Shown: positions 8,688 through 17,118 of the stretch, in pieces | How positions within the stretch are numbered: position 1 is the stretch's first letter | How the letters are laid out: every line of letters starts with the position of its first letter | Assembly: GCF_030646155.1 (NCBI RefSeq) | Contig: NZ_JAUTDN010000026.1 | Span: 17,467 to 81,466, forward strand | Origin: Conexibacter sp. CPCC 205762 | GTDB lineage: Bacteria > Actinomycetota > Thermoleophilia > Solirubrobacterales > Solirubrobacteraceae | Length of the DNA: 64,000 nt | Direction: 5' to 3' | Notes under the pieces: generated by a model | Told to the model about the DNA's origin: nothing | Databases searched by the model: none | The model's input: the letters and a program-made list of their open reading frames with translations, nothing else | Made by a program: the position numbers and the translations under genes

Positions 8688-9541
8688 CGCTCCTCCTCGC
8701 GGGTCAGCACGTCGGCGACGACGCTGACGGTCACCGTCAGCGTCGCCAGCAGCAGCGCCGGTGCCAGCAGCGCCCACGGCTGCAGCGTCAGACCGCTGCG
8801 GTTCTCGGTCATCATCACCGCCCAGTCGGGGGACGGCGGCTCGATCCCGACGCCGAGGAAGTTCATCGACGCCGCCAGCAGGATCGAGATCGCGAAGCGC
8901 GTGCCGGCGTCGGCGGCGACGGTCGCGGCGATGTTCGGCAGCACGTCGTGTCGCAGGATCGGGACCGTGCCGGCGCCGCGCGCGACGGCCGCCTCGACGT
9001 AGCTGCGGGTCGCGACCTCGGCGGTCGCCGCGCGCACGACGCGCGCGATCCCCGGCACGTTGACGAGCGCCACGCCGGCGACGAGGATCGCCGTCGAGCC
9101 GCCGACGCCGGAGGCGAGCACGAGCAGCAGCAGGATCGGCGGGAAGGCGAGGATCACGTCCATCAGCCGCATCAGCGTCGCGTCGACAAGGCCGCCGCGC
9201 AGCCCCGCGACGAGCCCGGCGACGCCGCCGACGCCGTAGGCGGTCGCCATCGCCAGCAGCGCGTAGGCGACGACGCTGCGGCCGCCGTCGAGCACGCGGC
9301 TCAAGACGTCGTGGCCGAGGTAGTCGGTGCCGAGCCAGTGCGAGCCGCTGGGGCCGCTGTAGGGGATCCCGACGATCTCGCTTGCGCCGTACGGCGCGAC
9401 CAGCGGCCCGAACACGACGACGAGCAGCAGCAGCGCCAGCAGCAGGCACGCGACCTGGCCGGCGCGGCGGCCCTCGAAGCGGCGGCGGAAGGCGGTCAGC
9501 GGCCGGCCCGGCCGCGCGGCGGTCGCCTCGGTGACGCTCAT
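8684..9541 (-). CDS. ABC transporter permease, DppC-like
   Basis: A 285-residue inner-membrane permease. The N-terminal part contains one transmembrane helix followed by the DppC signature HWLGTDYLGHDVLSRVLDG. Further helices and the ATPase-contact (EAA) loop EAAVARGAGTVPILRHDVLPN follow. It pairs with the DppB-like permease to form the channel. Its start overlaps the DppB-like stop as ATGA and its stop overlaps the ATPase start in the same way. The peptide substrate is inferred from family only. Confidence 0.94.
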   Translation of the reverse strand: MSVTEATAARPGRPLTAFRRRFEGRRAGQVACLLLALLLLVVVFGPLVAPYGASEIVGIPYSGPSGSHWLGTDYLGHDVLSRVLDGGRSVVAYALLAMATAYGVGGVAGLVAGLRGGLVDATLMRLMDVILAFPPILLLLVLASGVGGSTAILVAGVALVNVPGIARVVRAATAEVATRSYVEAAVARGAGTVPILRHDVLPNIAATVAADAGTRFAISILLAASMNFLGVGIEPPSPDWAVMMTENRSGLTLQPWALLAPALLLATLTVTVSVVADVLTREEER

Positions 9542-10509
9542 CGCGCGCTCCGCAGTCTCGGCACCAGCAGCACCAGCGCGATGTCGGCGAGCAGGTTCAG
9601 CAGCACGTAGATCGCGGCGATCAGCAGCGCGACCGCCTGCACGACGGGGATGTCCTGCGACTGCACCGACTGCACGAGCGTCTGCCCGATCCCGGGGTAC
9701 TGGAAGACGGTCTCGACGATCACGATCCCGCCGACCAGCCACTGCGCCGTCAGCGCGATCACCTGCACGCCGGCGGCGAGCGCGTTCGGCAGGACCCAGC
9801 GGCGCACGACGCGGCGCTCGGGGATGCCGCTCAGCCGCGCCATCTCGGTGTAGTCGGCGGCGGCCGCCTGCGCGACGCCGACGCGCACCAGCCGCACCGT
9901 CGAGGCGAGCCCGGCGACGAGCAGCGTGAGCACCGGCAGCACCATGTACTGCGGATGCGCGAGCGGCGACTCGCCCGGCGGGATCAGCGAGACGGCCGGC
10001 AGCCAGCCGAGCCAGGTCGCCAGCAGCAGCGCCAGCAGCGTGCCGGTGACGAACTCCGGCACCGCGACGCCGGCGAGCGTGATCCAGCTGACGACCTGGT
10101 CGAGCTTGCCGTCGCGCCGCGTCCCCGTCAGCACGCCGAGCAGCAGCGCCAGCGGCACCAGCAGCACGAGCGTGACGGCCGCCAGCGTCAGCGTCGCGCC
10201 GACGCGGTCGCCGATCAGGTCGCCGACCGGCAGCCCGGCCGCCAGCGATCTGCCGAGGTCGCCGTGCAGCAGCCCGCCGAGCCAGTCGGTGTACTGCTGC
10301 AGCAGCGGCCGGTCGAGCCCGAGCTGCGCCCGCAGCTGCGCGAGCGAGTCGGGCGTCGCGGTCTTGCCGAGGATCGCGCTCGCGGTGTCGCCCGGCAGCA
10401 CCTGGGTGGCGGCGAAGACGAGCAGCGAGACGATCCACAGCAGCACGACCGCGATCCCGACGCGGCGGGCGACCAGCCCGCCCAACGACTGTCGCTTTAC
10501 ACCAGCCAC
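9538..10509 (-). CDS. ABC transporter permease, DppB-like
   Basis: An inner-membrane permease of about 323 residues. The first helix (VGIAVVLLWIVSLLVFAATQVLPGD) is followed by the DppB-type periplasmic segment (LRAQLGLDRPLLQQYTDWL), five more helices and the EAA loop MARLSGIPERRVVRRWVLPN. No ATG occurs near the expected start. I chose GTG at 10509, which overlaps the binding-protein stop by 13 bases; TTG at 10485 is the alternative. Either gives a normal-length DppB. Confidence 0.9.
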   Translation of the reverse strand: MAGVKRQSLGGLVARRVGIAVVLLWIVSLLVFAATQVLPGDTASAILGKTATPDSLAQLRAQLGLDRPLLQQYTDWLGGLLHGDLGRSLAAGLPVGDLIGDRVGATLTLAAVTLVLLVPLALLLGVLTGTRRDGKLDQVVSWITLAGVAVPEFVTGTLLALLLATWLGWLPAVSLIPPGESPLAHPQYMVLPVLTLLVAGLASTVRLVRVGVAQAAAADYTEMARLSGIPERRVVRRWVLPNALAAGVQVIALTAQWLVGGIVIVETVFQYPGIGQTLVQSVQSQDIPVVQAVALLIAAIYVLLNLLADIALVLLVPRLRSAR

Positions 10510-12122
10510 CAGTTCCGGAACTCGTAGTAGCCGAGGTTGTAGAGGGGGTTGGTGACGATCCCCTCGACTCTGGCGGAGGCGGCGTCGAGGAAGTCGACGT
10601 AGCCCCAGACGATCAGGCCGCCCTCGTCGTAGAGCGTGCTCTGCAGCTCCTTGTAGACGTCGTTGCGAGCGGCCTCGTCGGTCATCGACTGCGCCTGCAC
10701 GAACCGTCTCTGCCAGGCGGCGTCTCTCCAGCCGGTGATGTTGAAGCCGGAGTCGGGCAGCAGACCGTCGAGCGTCGTCTGCTCGAACGAGCCGCTCCAC
10801 TGGTCCTGGCCGAAGGCGACCTTCAGGTAGTAGCGGTCGCTGTAGTAGTCGGCGGCGGGGACGGTCTGCAGGTCGATCGTGATGCCGGCCGCCTGCGCCT
10901 GCTGCTTGTAGGCGGTCGCCGCCTCCAGCATGCCGGGGACCGCGCGCGAGCTGTAGAGCTTGACGGTGAGGCCGTCCTGCCCGGCCGCTCTCAGCAGCGA
11001 CCGCGCCTGCTCGGGGTCGTAGGCGCGCTGCGGCAGCGCGTCGTTGTAGGAGGGATAGCCCTTGCCGAAGAGGTCGTTGCCGATCGAGCCGTAGCCGAGC
11101 AGGGCAGCCTGGACCGACTGCTCGCGGTCGACGGCGAGCCGCATCGCTCTGCGCACGCGCGGGTCGGTGAAGGGCGCCTCGTCGACGCGCATGTAGGTCG
11201 GCAGGGCGGAGGCGTTGGCGGTCCGCACGAGCCGCACCGGGCCGCTCGTGCCGTCGCCGAGCTGCCGCGCCTGCGCGAACTCGATCGCCTCGATCGCGTC
11301 GACCTGGCCGCCCTGCAGCGCGTTGTAGCGGGCGGTCGAGTCGGGGATCGAGATCTGCTCCAGCTCGTCGACGTGCGGCGCGTCGCCCCAGTAGCCGGGG
11401 TTGCGTCGCATCAGCGAGCGCTCGCCGGGCTTGAACGAGACGAGCGTGAAGGGGCCGGTCCCGTTCGGTCTGGCGAAGTCGCTGAAGCCGGCGGGGATGA
11501 TGAACGAGGCGCGGTGGGCGAGCAGCGAGGCGAGGTCGCCGATCGGCCGGCTCAGCACGATCTCGATCGTGTCGTCCGCCGTGCTTCTCGTCTTTCTGAG
11601 GTCGATCGCGGCGATCGCGTTGGCGCTCTGGAGCGCTCTGGTGCGGATCCGTCTCCAGGTCGCGAGCACGTCGTCGGCGGTCAGCGGTCTGCCGTCGTGG
11701 AAGTTCGCCGCGCGCAGTCTCAGCCTCCATCTGTCGGCTCTGGCGCCGGCCTCCAGCGACTCCGCCAGGCGCGGCTGCGGGACGCCTCTGGGGTCGAAGT
11801 CGAACAGCAGCTCGTACAGCTGGCGGGCGCGCGCGACGTCGATCCCGACGATGCCGCTGTTGGGGTCGAGCGTCTCCGCGGTGCCGCCGCCGACGTGGCC
11901 GACGCGCAGTCTGCCGCCGCTTCTGGGCGTGCCGCCGGAGCCGATCGTCTGCGCCCCGCCGACCGTCTGGCCGTCGGTCGCGGCGCCGCTGCCGCCGTCG
12001 TCGCCGCAGGCGGCGAGCGCGCCCGGGAGCAGCAGCAGGCCGCTCGCGGTCAGCGATCCCTGCAGGACGCGGCGGCGGGTCAGCCCGCGGGCGGGCTCTG
12101 GCGGTCTGGGCGAGTCGGTCAC
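10497..12122 (-). CDS. Peptide ABC transporter substrate-binding lipoprotein (SBP family 5)
   Basis: A 541-residue extracytoplasmic solute-binding protein. The N-terminus has a twin-arginine signal (LTRRRVLQGS) and a lipobox ending LAACG, so it is probably Tat-exported and lipid-anchored. The mature part has the SBP_bac_5 hallmarks: LDPNSG, FHDGRPLTADDVLATWRRI, NGTGPF and a C-terminal domain with DVYKELQSTLYDEG. It delivers peptides or similar ligands to the permeases encoded directly downstream. Unusually, many of its Arg codons are AGA, unlike the ATPase in the same operon. Confidence 0.94.
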   Translation of the reverse strand: MTDSPRPPEPARGLTRRRVLQGSLTASGLLLLPGALAACGDDGGSGAATDGQTVGGAQTIGSGGTPRSGGRLRVGHVGGGTAETLDPNSGIVGIDVARARQLYELLFDFDPRGVPQPRLAESLEAGARADRWRLRLRAANFHDGRPLTADDVLATWRRIRTRALQSANAIAAIDLRKTRSTADDTIEIVLSRPIGDLASLLAHRASFIIPAGFSDFARPNGTGPFTLVSFKPGERSLMRRNPGYWGDAPHVDELEQISIPDSTARYNALQGGQVDAIEAIEFAQARQLGDGTSGPVRLVRTANASALPTYMRVDEAPFTDPRVRRAMRLAVDREQSVQAALLGYGSIGNDLFGKGYPSYNDALPQRAYDPEQARSLLRAAGQDGLTVKLYSSRAVPGMLEAATAYKQQAQAAGITIDLQTVPAADYYSDRYYLKVAFGQDQWSGSFEQTTLDGLLPDSGFNITGWRDAAWQRRFVQAQSMTDEAARNDVYKELQSTLYDEGGLIVWGYVDFLDAASARVEGIVTNPLYNLGYYEFRNWWLV

Positions 12123-12135
12123 GGCGGCGGTCCTC

Positions 12136-12909
12136 TCAGGGGAAGGTCAGGCGTTGGCCGAGGTAGATCGCTTCGAGCGCGCCGAGGTGGACGTCCATCG
12201 AGCGGACGATCCAGGCGCGGTCGCGCGACTTGAGCGCTTCGAGCGTGTCGCGCTGGTTGACGATCGCCTCGGCGAAGTCGACGTGGCCGATCGGGAACTG
12301 CGCGGCGCGGATCGCCAGCCAGGCGTCGAAGAAGGTGCGCACGCAGCTCATCAGCGGCTCGTTCTGCGCCATCTGGGCGATCGTGAAGTGGAACTGGACA
12401 TCGGCGGCGAGGAACTGGTCGCTGTCGCCGGCGCGCTCCTCCAACGCGCTGACGAGCTGCTCCAGCCGCACCCAGTCGGCGGGCGTGCCGCGCGTGCCGG
12501 CCAGCAGCGCGGCCTGCAGCTCGACCGGGCGGCGCATCTCCAGCAACGTGCGGACGGTCGCCTGCGTGTGCGAGTGGAGCGCGCCGAGGACGGTCGGCAC
12601 GTTCGCGCTGGAGGCGACCGTGATGCCGCCCTGGTTGCCGCGCCTGACGGAGACGACGCCGGCCTGGTCGAGCACGTAGATCGCCTGCCGCAGGACGGTC
12701 CGGCTGACGCCGAGCTGGGCGGCGAGGTCGCGCTCGCGCGGCAGCTGGTCGCCGACCTCGAAGAGGCCGCCGCGGATCGCGTCGACGAGCACGGCGACGA
12801 CCTCGTCGGCCGCGCGCCGCAGCTGGACCGGCCGGAAGCGCCGCAGCCGCGGGTCGTCGTCCGGGGCGGCGGGGTCCTGCTCGGGTGTCGAGGAGCCGTT
12901 GGCGTTCAT
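12136..12909 (-). CDS. GntR/FadR-family regulator of the peptide transporter operon
   Basis: About 257 residues. A GntR winged helix (about residues 30-95: GLFEVGDQLPRERDLAAQLGVSRTVLRQAIYVLDQAGVV) is followed by a FadR-type all-helical FCD ligand domain with metal-site residues in QFHFTIAQM and MDVHLGAL. It lies 13 bases upstream of the binding-protein gene, so it is very likely the local regulator. I chose ATG at 12909; a TTG at 12921 has a better ribosome-binding site (AAGG) and would add four residues. A sequence resembling a FadR operator, TTGGTCTACACAA, covers 12909-12921, suggesting autoregulation. Confidence 0.9.
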   Translation of the reverse strand: MNANGSSTPEQDPAAPDDDPRLRRFRPVQLRRAADEVVAVLVDAIRGGLFEVGDQLPRERDLAAQLGVSRTVLRQAIYVLDQAGVVSVRRGNQGGITVASSANVPTVLGALHSHTQATVRTLLEMRRPVELQAALLAGTRGTPADWVRLEQLVSALEERAGDSDQFLAADVQFHFTIAQMAQNEPLMSCVRTFFDAWLAIRAAQFPIGHVDFAEAIVNQRDTLEALKSRDRAWIVRSMDVHLGALEAIYLGQRLTFP

Positions 12910-12921
12910 TGGTCTACACAA
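12909..12921. promoter_or_regulatory. Possible FadR-type operator (imperfect)
   Basis: TTGGTCTACACAA resembles the TTGGTnnGACCAA-type sites bound by FadR-family regulators, with two mismatches. It lies at the start of the regulator gene, in the divergent control region shared with the aminotransferase gene. Confidence 0.3.
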
Positions 12922-13053
12922 AGAACCTTCGAGGTGCGAGAGTGTGGGTCACGCCCCAGCCGCTGTCAAGGGGCGCGACCCATAGAGACCGCTTTGAGCA
13001 CCTCGTCACGATCGCGATTGCTTGCGCCGCAGCCGTCCGCCACGGTGGATCGC

Positions 13054-14118
13054 ATGCTCTCCCCGCACGTCCGCGCCAACTTCTCGCCCGAAGGGGCGTA
13101 TCTCGACACCGCCACCTACGGCCTGCCGCCGCGGCGCGCCTTCGCGGCGTTCGCCGACGCGGCCGACGAGTGGCGCCACGGCCGCTGCGGCTTCGACGGC
13201 TGGGACGGCGCCGTCGGCGCGGCGCGCGCCGCCTACGCGCGGCTCGTCGGCGCGCCGGCGGCGGAGGTCGCGCTCGGCGCGGTCGTCTCGCCCTTCGTCG
13301 GGCTGATCGCCGCCGCGATGCCGGCCGGCACGCGGGTGCTGGCGCCGCGCGACGAGTACACCTCGGTGCTGTTCCCGCTGCTGGCGCAGGAGCATCGCGG
13401 CGTGCGCCTCGAGCTGGTCGAGCTGGAGCAGCTCGCCGACGCGATCGACGGCACGACCGACTGGGTCGCCTTCTCCGCCGTGCAGTCGCTCGACGGCCGC
13501 GTCGCGCCGCTGGAGCAGATCGCGGCCGCGGCCGCGCATCACGGCGCGCGCACGCTGGTCGACACGACGCAGGCGTGCGGCTGGCTGCCGCTCGACGCGA
13601 CCCGCTTCGACGTCACCGCCTGCGGCGGCTACAAGTGGCTGCTGAACCCGCGCGGGACCGCCTACATGACGATCCGAGAGGAGCTGTGGGAGCAGGTCCC
13701 GACCAACGCCGCCGGCTGGTACGGCGCCGCGCAGCCGACCTCCGCGCTCTACGGCCCGCCGCTGCGGCTGGCGCCCGACGCCGGCCGCTACGACATCTCG
13801 CCGGCATGGCTCTGCTGGGTCGGCGCCGTCGGCGCGCTGGAGCTGATCGAGGCCGTCGGCGTCGAGCAGATCGGCGCCCACGACGTCGCGCTCGCCAACC
13901 GCCTGCGCGCCGAGCTGGGGCTGGAGTGCAGCGACTCCGCGATCGTCTCGCTGCCGGCCCCCGACGGCACGCTGGAGCGGCTGCACGCCGCCGGCGTGCG
14001 CGCCTCCGGCCGCGGCGGCCGCGTCCGCCTCGCCTTCCACCTCTACAACGACGAGCGCGACCTCGAGCGCGCGCTCGCCGTGCTCGCCGCCACGCCGCTC
14101 CTGCGCTCCGCCTCCTGA
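13054..14118 (+). CDS. Class V aminotransferase-like PLP enzyme
   Basis: A 354-residue fold-type I PLP enzyme of the class V (cysteine desulfurase/kynureninase-like) group. YLDTATYGLPP matches the N-terminal substrate-binding segment. LVDTTQACGWLPLD holds the cofactor-binding Asp region, and CGGYKWLLNPRGTAYM contains the Schiff-base Lys. It is divergent from the peptide importer operon and followed 13 bases later by an M28 peptidase, suggesting a role in breakdown of imported amino compounds. The reaction cannot be assigned. A GTG three codons upstream is an alternative start. Confidence 0.88.
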   Translation: MLSPHVRANFSPEGAYLDTATYGLPPRRAFAAFADAADEWRHGRCGFDGWDGAVGAARAAYARLVGAPAAEVALGAVVSPFVGLIAAAMPAGTRVLAPRDEYTSVLFPLLAQEHRGVRLELVELEQLADAIDGTTDWVAFSAVQSLDGRVAPLEQIAAAAAHHGARTLVDTTQACGWLPLDATRFDVTACGGYKWLLNPRGTAYMTIREELWEQVPTNAAGWYGAAQPTSALYGPPLRLAPDAGRYDISPAWLCWVGAVGALELIEAVGVEQIGAHDVALANRLRAELGLECSDSAIVSLPAPDGTLERLHAAGVRASGRGGRVRLAFHLYNDERDLERALAVLAATPLLRSAS

Positions 14119-14131
14119 AAGGTCCCGCCGC

Positions 14132-15994
14132 ATGCCCCACGCCCAGCCCGCCCGCATCGACGCGCTGATCGACCCCGGAGCGCTGGAGGCGATCGTCGCG
14201 ACGCTCGACGGCCACGGCTCCCACGCGCTCGGCTTCAGCGCCGCCGGCACGCCGCCCGAGCGCGCGATGACACGCTGGATCGCGGGCGAGCTGACGGCCG
14301 CCGGCCTCTCCGGCGTCGTCGAGGAGGAGCTGCCCGTCGACGCCTGGCACCTGCGCGACGCGTGGGTCGCGACGGCCGCCGGCGAGCGCTTCGACGGCGC
14401 CTCCTTCGGCGGCGTGCCGCCGACCCCCGCCGGCGGCGTGACGGGTCGGCTGGTCGTCTGCGAGGGCGGCGACCCGCGCACGCTCGACGGCGCCGACCTG
14501 CGCGGCGCCGTCGTCCTCTACGACTGGCAGGACCGCATGTTCCTGCCGGCGACGGCAGCGCTGGAGCTGGGCGCTCGCGGCGCCGCCGCGATCGTGCTCG
14601 CCTGCCTCCAGGGCGGCCCGATGTACCAGGAGCCGGGCGCGCTCGGCTCCAACGACGGCCTCTGGCACCTCGATGCGCCGCCGATGGTGACGGTCAGACG
14701 CGAGGACGCGCGGCGGCTGATCGCGAGCGCGCCGGCAGAGGTGACCGTGATGCTCGACGCCGAGCTGACGAGAGGGACCGCTGCCAACGTCGTCGGCTTC
14801 CTGCCGGGACGCAGACCTGAGCTGGCGCCGATCGTCGTCGGCGGCCATCACGACGCCTGGTTCTACGGCAGCATGGACGACCACTCCGGCGTCGCCGCGA
14901 CGATCGCGCTGGCGCGGGCGCTCGCCGGCGCGGGCGTGACGCCGCAGCGCTCGATCGCCTTCGTCTCCCACACCGCCGAGGAGTTCGGGCTCGCCGACAG
15001 CGCCTACGACTGGTGCTGGGGCGCCTGGTGGCAGATCGCCGTCGAGCACCGCGAGTGGGCCGGGACGGTGCCGTTCTACTTCAACCTCGAAGGCTCCGGC
15101 ACGCCCGATCCGCTCGTCGCCGACACGCCGGTCGAGCTGCGCCGCTGGATGCGGCGGCTGCTGCGCGCCGGCGAGCGCGAGGGACTGCTGCCGTATGGCT
15201 GGGCGCTGGGGAAGCCGAACGCCTGGACGGAGGTGTGGCCGTTCCTCGCCGCCGGCGTCCCCGGCGTCAACGTCTCGACCTTCCACATGCCGTTCGCGCG
15301 CACCAAGTACCACACGCAGTTCGACGACCGCACGACGCTCGACTTCGAGCATCTCGCGCGGCTGACGCGCTGGTTCGCGCGCGTGCTGCTCGACGCCGAC
15401 GCGCAGGGCGCGGCGATCCTCGACCACCGCGCCCGCGCCGCCGACCTGCGCAGATCGCTCGCAGCGCACCGCACACCGCGCCTGGACGCCGCCGTCGACG
15501 CGCTCGCGGCGGGGAGCGGCCGTGAGCGCTTCACTGCCAGCGGGCGCGGCCTGTTCGCGCTCGACGACGACGTCCCCGGCTACGCCCACGAGGCGGTCGC
15601 GGCGACGGTCGCCGCGCTGGAGAGCGCGCTCGCGGCGCTCGCTCGCGACGACCGCCGCGCCGCGCTGAGAGCGCTGCGCGCGATCGGCTGGTCGCGCAAC
15701 GCGCACTACGTCTCGGCGCCGGTCCACGCCCGCGAGCTGGCGCGGCGGACAGCCGCCGAGCCGCGGCTGGCGTGGGCGCGGCAGACGCCGCCGGCACCCG
15801 ACCCCGACCTCTGGCACGAGCTGGCCGCGCTGCGCGGCGACGCCGGCGCGCGCGAGCCCGGTCCGTGGCTGACGGAGTCGCTGGAGGCGCACCTCGCCGC
15901 CGCGCGCGCCGAGCTGGAGCGACGCCTGGACCAGGTCGCCCGCGTCGCGTCCGGCGAGCTGCTGCCGCTGGTCGAGGAGCCGCTGCGGGACTGA
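14132..15994 (+). CDS. M28-family metallopeptidase with PA domain
   Basis: A 620-residue aminopeptidase-like protein. A protease-associated (PA) domain occupies roughly residues 85-210 and the M28 di-zinc domain follows. Visible ligands and catalytic residues are GGHHDAWFYGSMDDHSG (zinc His and bridging Asp), HTAEEFG (base and zinc Glu) and a C-terminal HTQFDD zinc His. There is no signal peptide, so it is probably cytosolic. It likely releases N-terminal amino acids from peptides, fitting the neighbouring peptide importer and aminotransferase. The last 150 residues are helical and of unknown role. Confidence 0.92.
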   Translation: MPHAQPARIDALIDPGALEAIVATLDGHGSHALGFSAAGTPPERAMTRWIAGELTAAGLSGVVEEELPVDAWHLRDAWVATAAGERFDGASFGGVPPTPAGGVTGRLVVCEGGDPRTLDGADLRGAVVLYDWQDRMFLPATAALELGARGAAAIVLACLQGGPMYQEPGALGSNDGLWHLDAPPMVTVRREDARRLIASAPAEVTVMLDAELTRGTAANVVGFLPGRRPELAPIVVGGHHDAWFYGSMDDHSGVAATIALARALAGAGVTPQRSIAFVSHTAEEFGLADSAYDWCWGAWWQIAVEHREWAGTVPFYFNLEGSGTPDPLVADTPVELRRWMRRLLRAGEREGLLPYGWALGKPNAWTEVWPFLAAGVPGVNVSTFHMPFARTKYHTQFDDRTTLDFEHLARLTRWFARVLLDADAQGAAILDHRARAADLRRSLAAHRTPRLDAAVDALAAGSGRERFTASGRGLFALDDDVPGYAHEAVAATVAALESALAALARDDRRAALRALRAIGWSRNAHYVSAPVHARELARRTAAEPRLAWARQTPPAPDPDLWHELAALRGDAGAREPGPWLTESLEAHLAAARAELERRLDQVARVASGELLPLVEEPLRD

Positions 15995-16074
15995 GCCCGC
16001 GGGCGGCGCGCCGGGCGGCAGCGGCGCGGCGGCGGCGCGGCGGGCGGACGGACGGCGTGGCCGGCGGGCGGACG

Positions 16075-16091
16075 GCGCTGACGGTCAGCGC
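16075..16091. terminator. Inverted repeat between convergent peptidase and LysR genes
   Basis: GCGCTGAC and GTCAGCGC flank a single base, at the 3' end of the LysR gene. The whole 16000-16090 gap is extremely G+C-rich with repeated GGCGGGCGGACGG. It is a weak terminator candidate. Confidence 0.3.
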
Positions 16092-16990
16092 GCCGGCAGC
16101 GCCGCGGCGGCGGCCTGGAGCGCGCTGACGGCGGCGGCGAGCGGCGGCGGGCGGCGGCTCGTGCGCGGCAGCACCGCGAACACCTGCCGCGTCGGCGAGT
16201 CCTCCAGCTCCACGACGGCGACGTCGGGCCGCTGCGCCGCGCGCAGGCCCAGCTCGGCGACGAGCGCGACGCCGACGCCGGCCGCGACGAGGCTCTGGAC
16301 GGCGACGTAGTCGTCGGTCGCGAAGGCGATCTCAGGCTCGAAGCCGTCGCCGGCGCAGGCGTGCAGGAGGTGACGCCGACAGCGGTCGCAGCCGGCGATC
16401 CAGGTCTCCCTTGCAAGATCGCGCAACCGCGCGCGATCTCTGCCGACGAGCGCATGGCCGGGCGGCACGACCGCCAGCAGCGGATCGTCGAGCAGCGGCA
16501 CCAGCTCGACACTGGAGTCGGCGTCGTGGGCCGCCTCCGGATACGCGAAGGCGAGCACGAGATCGACCTCGCCGCTCTGCAGCAGCTCCAGCGCCTCCGG
16601 CGGCTCGTGCTCGACGAGCGTGATCGCCAGCGCGGGGTGGTCGGCGCGCAGCTGCGCCAGCAGCGGAGGCACGAGCGTCGCGGTCGCGCTCGGGAAGGCG
16701 GCGATCCGCAGCTGACCGGTCCGCAGCCTCGCGAAGTCCGCCAGCTCGTGCTCGGCGAGCCGCAGCCGTGCGACGACGTCGCGGGCATGGAAGCAGAGCG
16801 CCTGGCCGGCCTCGGTCAGTCTGACCCCGCGCCCGGCGCGCGTCACGAGCGCCAGACCGACCTCGTCCTCCAGCCTCGCGATGTGATGGCTGACGGCCGG
16901 CTGCGTGTAGTCGAGCGCTCGCGCCGCTCCCGAGAAGCTGCCGTGCTCGGCGACGGCGAGCAGGATCTGCAGACGGCGGACGTCGAGCAC
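16085..16990 (-). CDS. LysR-family transcriptional regulator
   Basis: A 301-residue LTTR. The N-terminal winged helix (LQILLAVAEHGSFSGAARAL, YTQPAVSHHIARLEDEVG) is followed by the periplasmic-binding-like effector domain (about residues 90-290: LRIAAFPSATATLVPPLL, VALVAELG). The GTG start at 16990 is the only in-frame candidate at the right place and has GAGAG upstream. It is convergent with the M28 peptidase. Its target cannot be named; the 128-base gap to the phosphatase gene upstream holds its promoter. Confidence 0.92.
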   Translation of the reverse strand: MLDVRRLQILLAVAEHGSFSGAARALDYTQPAVSHHIARLEDEVGLALVTRAGRGVRLTEAGQALCFHARDVVARLRLAEHELADFARLRTGQLRIAAFPSATATLVPPLLAQLRADHPALAITLVEHEPPEALELLQSGEVDLVLAFAYPEAAHDADSSVELVPLLDDPLLAVVPPGHALVGRDRARLRDLARETWIAGCDRCRRHLLHACAGDGFEPEIAFATDDYVAVQSLVAAGVGVALVAELGLRAAQRPDVAVVELEDSPTRQVFAVLPRTSRRPPPLAAAVSALQAAAAALPAR

Positions 16991-17118
16991 AGGCTCTCGA
17001 TTGTCGCATGACGTCCGTTTGATCGAGATCTCGTGGAGCTGGCATCGCCCGTCCTCAAGCGCTGGATCGAGCGAGTGCGGCGCGGGTTCGCATGAGGCGA
17101 TCGGGCTGATCGAACGCT

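Noticed and set aside
16000..16075. G+C-rich direct repeats (GGCGGGCGGACGG twice)
   Set aside because: Only two imperfect copies in a convergent gap; simple-sequence drift is enough to explain them.
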